DNA from: Acanthochlamys bracteata
Taxonomy: Eukaryota; Streptophyta; Magnoliopsida; Pandanales; Velloziaceae
DNA length: 64,000 bases
Assembly: GCA_019914995.1 (NCBI GenBank)
Contig: CM034126.1
Coordinates: forward strand, 12,405,001-12,469,000
Reading direction: 5' to 3'
Shown: piece after piece, positions 13,870-25,085 of the stretch
How the letters are laid out: each line of letters opens with the position of its first letter
How positions within the stretch are numbered: position 1 is the first letter of the stretch
Notes under the pieces: generated by a model
Database searches by the model: none
The model's input: the letters and a program-made list of their open reading frames with translations, nothing else
Told to the model about the DNA's origin: nothing
Position numbers and translations under genes: made by a program

Positions 13870-14523
13870 TCCCAACTCATCCAAAAACCATTCAACTCCC
13901 TTCAAGGATCAAATTCTCCCACCAACAAATTGAAGATTCCGGGGATTTCGAGCTCAGAGATCGAGATCGATCACCTGATCACAGCCCCCGAGAGACGAAG
14001 AGAATAGGAAAGCAGAAGAACGAACAAAAGAAAATTATTAAAACAACAAAAAGAATGGAACCGTAGTAATAAAGCTTCATCTATTTATACTTCTTCAGAA
14101 AGAAGAGTAATGGCGTTACGGGAGTGCAAAGAAGACTGCGGTAATAAAACTAAAGCAACACTGGTTCTTAAACCGAAACTTTTAACCGACAAAGTTTCCC
14201 TCTCGTAGTGGTACGCCAGTAAATAAACCTTATCAAGAGGGTATTCGTTATGTAAAGACAACCGGACTATTTATTCGGACAATGTTATGCGTCTGTTACA
14301 GCAAAGACTGATAACACTGTAGACAAGGAAATGGATTGGACTGCGAATAGAAGAAAACCATGGCTTTAGCAGAAGTTTATCATACTCACACGCGGATGGT
14401 GCGGGTTCTCTTTTAGCCGTTAGATTAATGCTTCAAACTACGATGCAACGTTCGTGCTGCGGATATGACGGCCAAGATGGCCTGTACTATAGGTTTCTGG
14501 TTGACTGCCACAGGCAGTAAAGC

Positions 14524-14532
14524 TGACGTGGC
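14524..14532 (+). promoter_or_regulatory. ACGT-core element (TGACGTGGC) upstream of the formin gene
   Basis: TGACGTGGC lies about 650 bp upstream of the formin ATG in an unusually GC-rich patch (about 14440-14630). TGACG and ACGTGGC cores are bound by plant bZIP factors. A TTGACT W-box-like hexamer lies about 30 bp away. This is sequence match only; function is inferred. Confidence 0.3.
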
Positions 14533-15154
14533 GGTGAGTGGTTAAGGCATGGTGCACGCCGGACAAATGAGAGGGGAGGAAGGCGTGGGGTGGGGTGGGC
14601 CGATGAACCCCCTCCAAGATGCGGCCTCGATTTTTTTACGCTCACTGGTTGCAGCCCGTTTTGTTAATTTAAATTTTGTAAAAGGCGTTTAAATATGTGA
14701 TTATTGTCAGTACAACACAAGCCACAGATAGAGATCGTTTGTGATACGATAATAAATAAAAGATATGTTACATTTTTATAAATAAATTTTATATTTTTAT
14801 AAAAATACAAATATTATATATATCAAATTTATTTTTTTATTTAAATTTTGAGATCATATTTATTTTATATTTTGATTTATTTTGAACTTATTTTTAGTTT
14901 ATTTTTTATTCAACTCGGTTCACAAATATCATTTTTAGCGAATTAAAATACACCATAACGGCCATCACTTCATGTTTTCATGTAAATCTTCCCATGCATA
15001 TTATAAATACAACCTACCCATAAGCTAGCAATGTTTGGCGTATCAGCAATGCGAATGACAATGCCATTTAAAATGGCATAATGTGCAGTGAAAAATGATA
15101 TGCATCAATTTGCATAAAAAACCTGTAGTTCAAAGAAACTGATTGATTGACTAA

Positions 15155-15383
15155 AGAATATTTGAGAGTGATTAAAATAAAAAAAATTAGATAAAAAATT
15201 TTAAATGTTTTACAAAACAAATTTATTTTTTTAATTAAAAAATAATAATTATATATATATGTATATTATTTTACGATGAATAATTTTATCAATATTTTAA
15301 TTTTATTTAAAACTATAAAAAATTATTAAAAATATAAAAAAGTTTTGAAATAAAAATTAATACTTAGTACTGCCAAATATTCC
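15155..15383. mobile_element. MITE-like element with TAA target repeat
   Basis: An AT-rich element of 229 bp has TAA on both sides (15152-15154 and 15384-15386). It ends in GCCAAATATTCC, resembling the CAAACGCACCC-type ends of the other copies. Its interior has the same run of A/T tracts. It is diverged. Confidence 0.55.
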
Positions 15384-15548
15384 TAACAATAGAACAACAA
15401 CGGTATGTAGCTTAACCTCACTCAAAAATCTGATCTCAATTTAAAAATATAAGCTAACAAATTTTAGCATTTTTATATATTAATCTTTTTCATCTTATTT
15501 TGAATTCATATGTAACTAATTTGAATCACCCAACATATACTGTCTTAC

Positions 15549-15690
15549 GGAAACACTTATACTTATAAAATAAAATTTTTTAAATAAAAAACTTTTTTAC
15601 TTTTTTTTTAAAAACAAATTTTATTTTTTTATTTTAAAAAATAATAAAAATATATAACAAAAAACTTTTATTTTTCAACAAATCATGGAG
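15549..15690 (+). mobile_element. truncated MITE-like copy
   Basis: It starts with the family head (ACTTATAAAATAAAATTTTT) and follows the consensus for about 140 bp. It then stops without the terminal block. Confidence 0.4.
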
Positions 15691-16365
15691 CTTTTGGAAT
15701 CAGGCACATTTGATTCGGTTTGATTGGTTATAGTCAGTGCGATTTTCGGCCTAAAACTTACCGAATTCTATAGTTGGGTTATAGCATAGACAGAACGATG
15801 ATTGGCACGTGCTCTCTAATTTTGTAATGGAGAAAGTTTGCAATCTTTTATTTATACATATAGAATAACTCAGTATAATCAAGTTTTAACTTAGAGTTAA
15901 AAATTGTGGCATATTTATTAGCTGAGATTATTAGATTAAAGAGAGTTATGGTATTACTTTTCAATTGTTAATTATATTAAATAAGTATTTTGTATTTAAT
16001 ATAAAATTTTTATTATATTTCACAGAAATATATTAAGTTTTAAGAAAATATGAATAAATTATTATGAGATATATATATATATATATTATTTATTAACTCT
16101 TAAAGGTCAAATTTATTTTTAAAATTTTTTTTAGTTCTAAAAAATTTTATTTAATAAGAACTTCTAAAATATTCCAAATGATAATCAATATGGTCATGAG
16201 ATTCACATTCTTACTATCTTTAACATAAAGTTATCGGGTCTAATTATTTAATTAAAATGATCTTGATTGAGATTAGAGTCAAGATAAGCAACATTCTTTT
16301 GACTAAACAATCAGCACTATGAAGAACATTGTGGTGTTAGACTATAAGTATTACTTATTATATTT

Positions 16366-16793
16366 TGTTAAGAAAGATCTAAACTCACATAGCTTATCAA
16401 TAATTTTAAAATAATATTCAAAAATATTTGATCTCAATCTTCTCATATAATTGATTTTGAGAAAAATTAAATTCATCACATAATATCAGAACAGACTGGA
16501 CTAATCTGTTCAGAATGTGGGTGAAATCTACTATTATTACTATTTTATTTTTAGGGCAAGTATTTCAATTTTTTTCAGTACAGATAGCTCATTTCATTCA
16601 AATTTTGTTATAGGACAACTAGTCCGCAGCAGTTCACTTCTAAATTATAAAAAAATCGTTTTGCAGGAGTACAGGTGTTAAGAAAAATGTAAGACCAAAT
16701 AGTCTATCAGTAATTCTAAAATAATATTTATAAAGACTTTGACTTACACCTTTCATCGCTAATTAGTTTTGAAAAAAATTTAAATTTGTCATA
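16366..16793 (+). mobile_element. TRIM-like LTR element (short LTR - PBS - short interior - LTR)
   Basis: A 115-bp LTR-like repeat (16366-16480, TGTTAAG to CATCACA) is followed at once by a decayed primer-binding site (TAATATCAGA). About 195 bp of non-coding interior follows, then a second related repeat (16676-16793). The terminal TG and the position of the PBS fit a terminal-repeat retrotransposon in miniature primed by initiator Met-tRNA. The two repeats are diverged, so the insertion is old. I saw no clear target-site duplication. Confidence 0.6.
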
Positions 16794-17446
16794 TAGTATC
16801 AGAGCATCTAAAAACTGTGGTGATTGTGCTACACCTAAGACTGCTCTTGCTGCTCCTGCGCATGGTGCTGCTACAGCATTGGTTCGGGCTCCTCGTTCTG
16901 CTCCTGGTATAGCTATTGTAGCTGCTCCGCGAATCCCTTTAGAACAACCTCTATCCACTTGAACCATTCTTCTAAACAACAGGAATTAATGCGATAATTA
17001 AAATAGTTCAAGTAGATGAGAGCAAGAAGAAAAGAACTAGAAAGAAGCAACATCAAAAGACAGCAGCGTATGATAGAAGAAGAAAAAACAACATTGCTTT
17101 CATATCGATCATCTCCTACTACTTCATCTACCGAAATGACTGACTAATGTATTCAAGCATTAAACCAGCTCATGATCCTTAGGCTATACAAACAACAACA
17201 ACGGGAATCAAGAAGAAGAAGAAGAAAAACCCATGAACAAGAATAGGTATCCCTTTTCATTTAAGTTCATTACAAGACAAGTAGCACGCATCAGTTTATT
17301 TCAACAAAAAAAAAATCATCCACTGAAAGGCGTGCATTAAGAAAAATCTAGTTTCATATTACTTATCAAAAATTTTTAAATAATATGAATAAAGATTTGA
17401 GCTCACTCATCTATAGCCAAATAAAAAAATTCTAAATACATCACAC
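16794..17446 (+). mobile_element. second TRIM-like unit sharing the LTR at 16676-16793
   Basis: TAGTATCAGAGC (16794-16805) differs by one base from the plant Met-tRNA primer-binding site TGGTATCAGAGC and directly follows the LTR-like repeat. The interior differs from that of the neighbour: it opens with an Ala/Pro-rich frame (about 16830-16962) that may be a decayed gag start or captured sequence, then becomes purine-rich. A third related repeat lies at 17333-17446 (TGCATTAAGAAAAATC to CATCACACA). This may be a nested or tandem LTR-interior-LTR-interior-LTR array. Confidence 0.45.
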
Positions 17447-18303
17447 ATTTCTTAATTAATGTAAGCTTTTGAATGGACTTTTAACTTGACCTAATTTGTA
17501 GTAGCTGGGCTCTGTGAATTCAGTTGTTGTGCAAATAAATGTACTTATAGTGAAATATCTCTCATTGTTTTATTATGCTTTGTTATTATATAAATATTCA
17601 CCCAATTTGAAAATTTAAGTTAATAAACAAAAATTGTACATTGTAAAATTTATTATAATGACAAGAATATAAAAGATATTTAATTAGGTACTAGCTGCTG
17701 CTTTATGTAATTAATGATTGTGAAAAAAAAGACGATTATAATTTTTTCTTATAATGAAACAATAAGTTAGTAACTTTCTTATATTTTTTTTTATAAATGC
17801 TCCTTTCTTTTAGTTATATTAGGAATGTTATAGGCTGTATAGTTTCATCATAAGAAATATATTATTTGATTGCACGTTATAAAATGGTGGCCATATTTTG
17901 AATTAATCATGAGAAACTTATATATTATTTCATGTTTTATGATAAGCTAGATAATCGCCTCTTTTTTGGAGTCGTGAAAGGCAATAATACCCATTTTCCT
18001 TTTTAGAAAGAAAATCAATAATAGAAACAGATAATAATAATAAAAAGCATATACTTTAGTTCCACATACATTTTTAAAAAAAATTGCTTATTTTTTAATT
18101 ACCAAATTTATTAATTTACAAGTATTATTATGTGTTTATTTATTTTCCATTACTTGTAGTCTATGCTTTAATAGTTGATTATAAAAAATTAAAACATAAA
18201 AGAATATTTCTGTAAAGTTACAGTTTATTTATTTTTGAAAATAATGGAAGTTTCATATTTGTTTATATATCAATCGTACTAATATAGTATTATCATAGTT
18301 TAA
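17447..18303. other. AT-rich intergenic DNA, nothing recognised
   Basis: No open frame, RNA gene or clear repeat is visible here beyond low-complexity A/T tracts. Confidence 0.6.
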
Positions 18304-18533
18304 GGGACGTTTTGAAGTGCTTATAAAATAAAACTTTTCTGAAATAAATGATATTTTAAAAATTATCGAGAAACAAGTTTGTTATTTATTATCTAAAAAA
18401 ATAATAATTGTACAAACATACAAAATTTCTATATTTTTAAATTAAAAAAATTGTATAGAATATTATAAAAAATTTATTAAAAATATGAGATTTTTTTTAA
18501 TTAAAATCACCCCTAAGCTCTCCAAACAATACC
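18304..18533 (+). mobile_element. MITE-like element with TAA target repeat
   Basis: Head GGGACGTTTTGAAGTGCTTA and tail CTCCAAACAATACC lie between TAA trinucleotides (18301-18303 and 18534-18536). Both ends agree with the family consensus, head GGGTGTGTTTG and tail CAAACGCACCC. Confidence 0.65.
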
Positions 18534-18621
18534 TAATTAAATTTTCAAGAAATCAGTAACGAATGTAACATGTATTAATCGATTATGTATATCTCTTATC
18601 TAGTTTATAAATAATTTGCAT

Positions 18622-19173
18622 TGTTAATAAAGATTTAGTCTCATAGTACTTATCAATAATCCTAAAATGATATTCATAAAAATTTATTCTCACTCCTCTC
18701 ATAGCCAATCGGTTTTGAGAAAAATTCGTCACATGGTATCAGAATAAGCTAAGCCGGGTCGGCCTAGAATATGGTTAAATTTAACTTTATTTTTCACTTT
18801 ATTTATAACATTCATGGTCCGCTTTATTCTAAAGCAAATAGTCCGTTTTATTTCAGGGCAAGTAGCCCCTATCATTAAGGATAATTGTTCACTTCATCTT
18901 AGGATAAATAGATCACTTCATTTTAGGGCAGGTAATCTGCTTTATTCAAATTCATTAAAAGGGTAAGTAGCCCGCAGTTCACTTTAAAAAAATGAAAAGA
19001 AAAAAAACGCTCTATTAGAAGAGAAGTGCTAATAAAAATTTAATCTCACATTATTTATTAATAATTCTTAATGATACACATTACTTATCAATAATCCTTA
19101 ATGATATTTATAAAGACTTATGCTCACTCCTCTCATAATCAATTAGTTTTGAAAAAAATCTTAAGTCGTCACA
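18622..19173 (+). mobile_element. TRIM element, best-preserved copy
   Basis: The 5' LTR is 18622-18733 (TGTTAATAAAG to TCGTCACA). The PBS at 18734 begins TGGTATCAGA, matching the 3' end of initiator Met-tRNA. The interior of about 290 bp is non-coding and repeats a short motif related to GGGCAAGTAGCCC. A purine-rich stretch (about 18992-19026) precedes the 3' LTR at 19027-19173. The 3' LTR is longer because a segment of about 35 bp near 19055-19115 is duplicated. The whole is about 550 bp, the size range of TRIMs. The flanks do not show an obvious 5-bp repeat. Confidence 0.65.
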
Positions 19174-19321
19174 GGTCTAATTAAGATTCATGAGCTAATA
19201 AATTCTTGTTTACACCCTTTTATATGTGCAATATATATGATCAAATGATCATATGTGCTTCCTATGACAACATGTTAAAATATTTGAGGTTTATATTGCT
19301 CTAAAACAGAATATTAACTTA

Positions 19322-19551
19322 GGCTTGGCTGTAATATTAAGTACTTATCTCTATTTTAATTTTTTCTTTTTAAGAAACTTTCTATACTAATATAAATTAA
19401 AAAAATAGAAAGTATGGGTAAAATATACATTATAGAATTTTTATATATACAATTTTTATTACTTTTTAACTAAAAAAGATACAAGCTCATTTTCTAAAAA
19501 AGTTTCCAAAAATGACTTCTTGAAATATTTGTAAGCAATCCCAAACGATCC
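19322..19551 (-). mobile_element. MITE-like element with TTA target repeat
   Basis: TTA flanks both ends (19319-19321 and 19552-19554). The right end, read in reverse, gives GGATCGTTTGGGATTGCTTA, the family head, so the element is inverted relative to the plus strand. Confidence 0.65.
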
Positions 19552-19569
19552 TTATATAAGGTATTGGCC

Positions 19570-19785
19570 ACCATTATGAAGTGCATTTTTTAAACTTTTC
19601 ATTTCGTATTTTTTAATAAATATTCTATAATATTCTACGGTATTTATTTAAAATTTTTGAAAATACTAAAAAGTGTATGTCATAAATTAATTGAGGTTAA
19701 AAAAGTAAAACTCATTTTTTGAAATATCTTCAAAATATTTTTTATTTTTAAAGAGCTTTTTTCCATAATTACTTCCAAACATCCC
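19570..19785 (-). mobile_element. MITE-like element, diverged
   Basis: The right end in reverse reads GGGATGTTTGGAAGTAATTA, matching the family head, and is followed by TTTAG. The left boundary is approximate. It lies only about 20 bp from the previous copy. Confidence 0.5.
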
Positions 19786-20296
19786 TTTAGTGGAATAAGA
19801 ATCCTGTCTTAGTTTCTAATCTTTGCGTTTGAAAAATAATTAGGTTAACATAGGTCAATAGCATGGATGGGCTAGGCATTTCTTAAAAATTTCCTAACAA
19901 CCTCACTCCTGCAGGAACTTGAAAGACTCCTGCTCGCTCTTCATCCATGTGTTGTTCTTCACAATACAGCTCAAATATACAAGATAGATTCTTCCACTAA
20001 CCAGATTGACCCATGTCTGCTATTAGTTGTCTTTTGTTAAACAGAGCCTTGTAGCGCTGTTATAGCTATGCCAAAGATCTCTCAATGGCTAAAAAAAGCA
20101 TAATAGAACAAAAATGGTAGTAGTCGTAACAAAAATCTGGGGGACATTGCATTCACAAAAAAAGTGTCAAAATTTTTGAAAACAATGTACAAAGTAAAGC
20201 CAAATGTTAAACCCAATAGCACAGCAACACGAGCAATGTACTAAGAACAAAAAAAAAAAAGAAGAAGAAAAGAGTTAACACAACAGAGACGGAAAA

Positions 20297-22681
20297 TCAA
20301 GTAATCTCATGCTCTTCTTTCAGGTGTAGAACAGAAGGTCGCTGCTGATTGTCTCTAGAATCAATGCCTCTAGACAATGCCCGGATATCAGATGCAGCAT
20401 TTCGGGCAATTGGTTGCACAGCAATAGTGCTGCTATGGTTACTACTCCTTGCAGTTGGTAAATCGTGGTTATGTCTCCCCTCATATGTTGTTATCACAGC
20501 TTTAGGGTCTGTGGAAGCCCTCTCTACATGCTTCCTCACGCTGCACCCAGCATTAGTGCACTTGTAATAGCTCCTAAAATATCAAAATAGTCATCAGCCA
20601 CACATATGTATAGTAACTTAATGCTGTTATGTAAAACAAGCGAGGATCATAAAATAAAACTGTTAAAGAATATTAAAAGAAATTTCACAGATAATGTGAA
20701 ATGCACCTATGTATACTTTGAATACCAATGTCAATACTAGGAAAAAAATGTCCTGCAATACAAGCGATTCTTTGAATCAGAAGATGGATACCTCGGGTGA
20801 GGATTTCCTTTAACTACTTTCTGTCCGTACTTGCGCCATCTATAACCATCATCCAGCAAATCAACTTCGCTTGTTGTCTGCACAATTATCTTTGGTTCAG
20901 TTACCGTCCTGTTTGAAGCAGATTCAGTCGCCCTGGTTTCAACGTTCCTGGCAGACCAACAAAAATAGATTTACAAGACAATTATGTACAATATCAAAAT
21001 TTGCTAGAAGTTTGCTTATGAAAAGGTACCTCCTCTTAGACTTAGGTTCATCATCATTTCCTTCATCTGTCCTTCCTGGAACATCCATTTCATCTTCATC
21101 ACTTGATGCAGACAAACACCCTTCTCCGGAACACTGTTTTTCTTGGATATAAGAAGAAAAGGAAAAGTCAGAATGAGAATGTTAGTCATGTCCAGTATCA
21201 AAATAGATGAGAGGACTCACCTGACAAAGAAGCAAGTTCCTTGGAACGCTTATTTTGCTGTGGTCGGTGATGATTATGCTGCCCTTTATAGATTATTTCT
21301 GTCACTTGACCATCAAAATTACGCTCAACTTTCTTCTTAACTGGACAATCTGTGTGGGTGCATTTATAATAACTCCTAGGAAATTCACTTCCCTTCACCT
21401 GTTTCTGCCCATATTTTCGCCAGTTATAGCCATCTTCAGCAGGCTTATCTACAGCAATGGGAGCAGGCTGACATCTAGGATTGGGACTATGTCCCTGTGC
21501 ACTTCCAAAAATAGGTGCATTTTGATTTGACACAGAAGGTGGCATATGTTGGATTTGTCCCGTGAGGAATGCTGAAGTTGTTCCCTGAGCAGAGGAAGAT
21601 GCCTTTGCTTCTGGAAAGGAAGACGAATATTCAGAATGAACAGGCATTCTAGAATGAGATTGGATAGTCTGCACGCTGACTTGCGCTAAAGCCTGTTGAT
21701 GGGAAATGCCAAAATGTGTCTGCATAGTGAAGAGCAACTTCTTTTACCAGCACGTATGAAATAAACGATTGGTTGCTTATATTTGCAGATGCAGCTTCAA
21801 ATGAAGCAAAATCTTTGTTAGTCATTACCAGCATGAAGATGATACCACAAACTGCCCTACAAAAAGGTTTATGGCAATCGTGGAGTTAACTTTTATGGCA
21901 TGAGGCACATGACCTTTAACTTTAGAGTTTAGATAGCATCCGTTCACGCCACAGGTTGTAATATACTTTAGAGTTTAGATTCAAAGAACTCTATCAAGAG
22001 TGAACAATAGATGTCCGTTCTACACTTATCGAGCATGGAAATAACTGTTACGTATTGCTTCCATTCATGCCACAGGTTATCACATTGCAAACACAATAGA
22101 TGTCCATTCTACACTTAAACTTGCGAAATTATTTTAATATATTACTGAAATCAAACCTTTTCCAAAAATCAGACAGTTGCCACATTTTCCCTTTTCTGAT
22201 TTATCTACAAAATATCCTAAATAAAGACATAAATCTCAAAATTCTAAACTACATACAACTACCTAAATTCAAGCATGATTTAAAAAAAGAATAATAACAA
22301 TTAAATTTTTACCATTCCAGAAGAAGGAAACAATCCAGCAGAAGACTCGAGCAATCCAGTAGGACTTATCCCTGGCGGCACGGTAAAATACGGCGATGGT
22401 GGTGGTCTACTTTGAGTAAGCCAGTGTTGTTCACCACCATCATCTCCACCTCGACCACTTGAATTCCTCGTTGGCGGAGAAGAGATAACTCCGGCAAGAA
22501 GCTGAGAGAATGATCGATTATCGGATTCCGGATCATCGGTGAAGAAGCTAGAGACAAGTGTCATAGGCCCAGGACTTGCTTCTGTGCTTGAAGGCTTGAA
22601 TAAGCTTTCAACAGCTGAGCGTGACGGTAAAGAGACGGTGGGCTGTGGTGGCGTCCTACTACAGGAGTTGTTTCCCGCCAT
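20297..22681 (-). CDS. WRKY4-like: group I WRKY transcription factor, WRKY4/WRKY3-like, about 470 aa
   Basis: DNA-binding regulator of W-box genes, nuclear. Exons (5' to 3'): 22313-22681, 21221-21719, 21030-21141, 20792-20947, 20297-20573; all junctions keep phase. Two WRKY domains make it group I: WRKYGQK at 223-229 with C243, C248, H271, H273, and WRKYGQK at 364-370 followed by the second C-X4-C...HNH zinc site in exon 5. The intron splitting the second domain after its Pro-Arg is the family's conserved one. The N-terminus has Ser-Pro motifs ([19 protein letters not shown]) seen in WRKY3/4/33, possible MAP-kinase sites. [11 protein letters not shown] is typical of WRKY3/4. I chose the ATG at 22681 (MAGNNS) because upstream residues look like leader. 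Arabidopsis WRKY4 also neighbours eIF5A, which supports the assignment. Confidence 0.92.
21936..22118 (+). repeat. imperfect tandem duplication in WRKY intron 1
   Basis: Two blocks recur in order: a GCCACAGGTT block (about 21938-21957 and 22059-22078) and an AATAGATGTCC block (about 22003-22028 and 22091-22118). The spacings differ, so one copy carries an insertion or deletion. It is entirely intronic. Confidence 0.6.
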
Positions 22682-22762
22682 AGCAAAGCAACAACCCCAC
22701 AGAGAACAGAAATAAAGGAACTCAAGAAAGAACGACAAAAGACTGAATTTTTTCTTCTTTTC

Positions 22763-22787
22763 TGTTGTTGTTGTTGTTGTTGTTGTT
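22763..22787 (+). repeat. (GTT)n microsatellite in the WRKY 5' leader
   Basis: About eight GTT units lie 80-105 bp upstream of the WRKY ATG. On the transcribed strand they read CAA, a common plant leader repeat. Confidence 0.85.
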
Positions 22788-23255
22788 AGTTCAGAGAATG
22801 GGAAGTTTGTAAAAGAAGAAGAGATGGTTGATGTTGTTGACTTTAATTGGTGTGCTCTTCTTTCTATTCTGCTTTGTTTCCCTCCATTATTTTTGTTTGG
22901 ACGTTTTTTTTTATTGGACCTATTTGTCCTTTAGTAAATTATTTTGTAAGAAAAGAACCGTTTTAAATACTTTGCAGGAGTGGACACCTATGTATTGTAT
23001 TTGCAAATAATTTTCGTCAAGCTTGTAGTTTCAAGTTCATAAACAACTAAGAAAGCCAGTAGCTTCAGAATTAAATTTGATAAAATTTTTGTTTCAAAAA
23101 TAATATTTTGATACATTTTTGTTTAGTGTGTCATATATATTTATCTTATTACATATTGATGTTGGTAGGGAAATAACTTAACCAAATGACGTCTTAGTTG
23201 TTCATATTTCAATTTTCACATATAATTTATGAGTTCTATGAAAATTTTGCTAAAT

Positions 23256-23455
23256 GTGTTTTTTTGGCTAAAAATAAACTATTAAAAAATAAGTAATAAA
23301 AAGTGAATTATTATGAGTAGTATTGTTTGAAGTGAATTAATTTTTTATTATGTTATAAAAAATAAATTAAAAATAATATTTTTTATTCTTGTGTAACTGA
23401 AAGTGCATCAAAATAATTTTTTTATAAAAAATTAACTTATAAGGGGAAAAAGAAT
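23256..23455. mobile_element. possible copy of the second MITE-like family
   Basis: It shares GTGTTTTTTTGGCT, AGTGAATT and a TTATAAAAAATAAATTAAAAATA block with the better-defined element at 56814-57024. The right end is unclear. Confidence 0.3.
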
Positions 23456-23469
23456 ACATTTGATTATAT

Positions 23470-23692
23470 GATTGTTTGCCAGTGAGTGTTTATAGAATAC
23501 ATTTTCTTAAAATTGAAGATTTTTATTTTAATAAACGACTATACTATGTTAATTTAAAAAAATAAAAAAATTTTATTATGTCAATTTATTTTTATTTTTT
23601 TAAAATTTCAAATAAATTTTATTAAATATTATAAAAAAATTATTTTAAAATATAATAAAAAAATTTTGTAAAATGAAATATCAAACAGCCCG
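23470..23692 (+). mobile_element. MITE-like element, diverged
   Basis: It starts near ATTGTTTGCCAGTGAGTG and ends ATCAAACAGCCCG, matching the family tail CAAACAGCCC. No target repeat is clear. Confidence 0.45.
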
Positions 23693-25085
23693 TAGTAATC
23701 ATTTTTGGATATTCCTGACTAAAGGCGTTTTATAGGGATTGATTTTGCTAGATACATGATGAAATCTGTTTTGGTGATTCATATCAAATTGTTGGTGATT
23801 ATTATTAAATATTTGGTTGACTGCTGGCAAAATCTAATTAGTTTAGGAAACGTGCAAGAAGTCATGCTGTTGCTAGCTAAGAAAAATTGTGGTTTACAAA
23901 ATAACAACTCAAATTATTTGCAAAACAAATATTATTTAATGAATGACTAAACAGCTTTATTTTATTTTTTTTAAATTGACCTTCTTTTTCTAATAACTCG
24001 AAGTCATGTCATAACAATGTTAAATGTTATAAACTAAAATCTACTTATTTGACCAAAAAGAGTTAAAGAAAAATAAATTATGTGATATTTGAAAATTTTT
24101 CTTCTGTAAATAAGAGTTGCATATTGTTTGTAGTTGCATTAATGTTTAATAACAACGAATGGCAAGTTTACTTTAGATACAAGATGGAGAATTAATTAAG
24201 GCCCCAACCAAAGACAAAAGCTATTCAATGACAATTAACATCGATCAACCTACTCTCCAGAAAACTATCCAGTTGTTTTAGAGTTCTAATGCCGAAACTT
24301 CAATTTCTTACGGTCAAAATTAAATTTTAAAATATTTTAAATATAAATTAAAATTAAATTAAAATTATAATATTTTATTTTAATATATTATAATAAATAA
24401 AAATAAAATTATGTTTATCTTATTTTAATAAATTATTGAAATACAAAAGTTTTATTTTTAACTTATTTTTTAAAAAATTTTTTATATATTTTAATTTTAT
24501 GAAATTCAGTTATGCACATTTAAAATAATTCTTTATTGCCGCTGCAGAAACAAAGATTATGATAAAATATATAGATCAGGATATGTTTAGTTCTGACCTT
24601 TTTTATCCTATTATTAGTTTTAAGTTTAATACCTTTTCCACGCAACAACGAAAGAAACTTATTAATTAAAAACAAAATCTTACATAAGCAACAAAATAAA
24701 AGGTAAAAGTCTAAGAAACGTGGTGGAAATACGCGAAAGTAAAAATAGACAGTTTTCTACATCATAAAAGTCTAAGACAGGTTTGAGCTGTTCAAATTAG
24801 AACAAAGCAGCAACCATAAAATTGGGCACTTAATAATCTCACGTTGAACTTTGAATGAACCAGTACGCAACCAATTGTGTACCTTAGAACAAGGCTAACA
24901 TTGAAGTCTCATGTTCATTCTGTTCGGATAAACAATCTGAGATCAAACAACTAATCAGAATAGCACTTCTTGTTCCTTAAAAGGAAAATGCCAGACATTA
25001 TTGTTTCATGCCAGTTAATGTAAACTTGGACATGGTCTGAACAGGTCGGCAGATTTGGCTTAAATGTCATGGAACTTGTATTAGA

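Larger units (their letters stand above)
13870..16365. other. formin leader/promoter, then AT-rich intergenic DNA
   Basis: From 13870 to about 14100 lies the likely formin 5' UTR, followed by a promoter with a GC-rich patch near 14440-14630. Beyond about 14650 the DNA is AT-rich, with no open frame I can support, and contains MITE-like copies at 15155-15383 and about 15549-15690. Confidence 0.6.
22790..25085. other. WRKY promoter, AT-rich intergenic DNA and 3' flank of the HNH gene
   Basis: The first few hundred bases are WRKY upstream DNA. The centre is A/T-rich repeat DNA including MITE-like copies at about 23256-23455 and 23470-23692 and a long A/T tract near 24310-24540. The last about 400 bp before 25086 are probably HNH-gene 3' UTR. 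No gene is visible. Confidence 0.6.

Noticed and set aside
16728..16979. Minus-strand 83-codon Ala/Arg-rich frame
   Set aside because: It is the antisense of the Ala/Pro-rich interior of a TRIM-like element. The plus-strand context (primer site, LTR) explains the region better.
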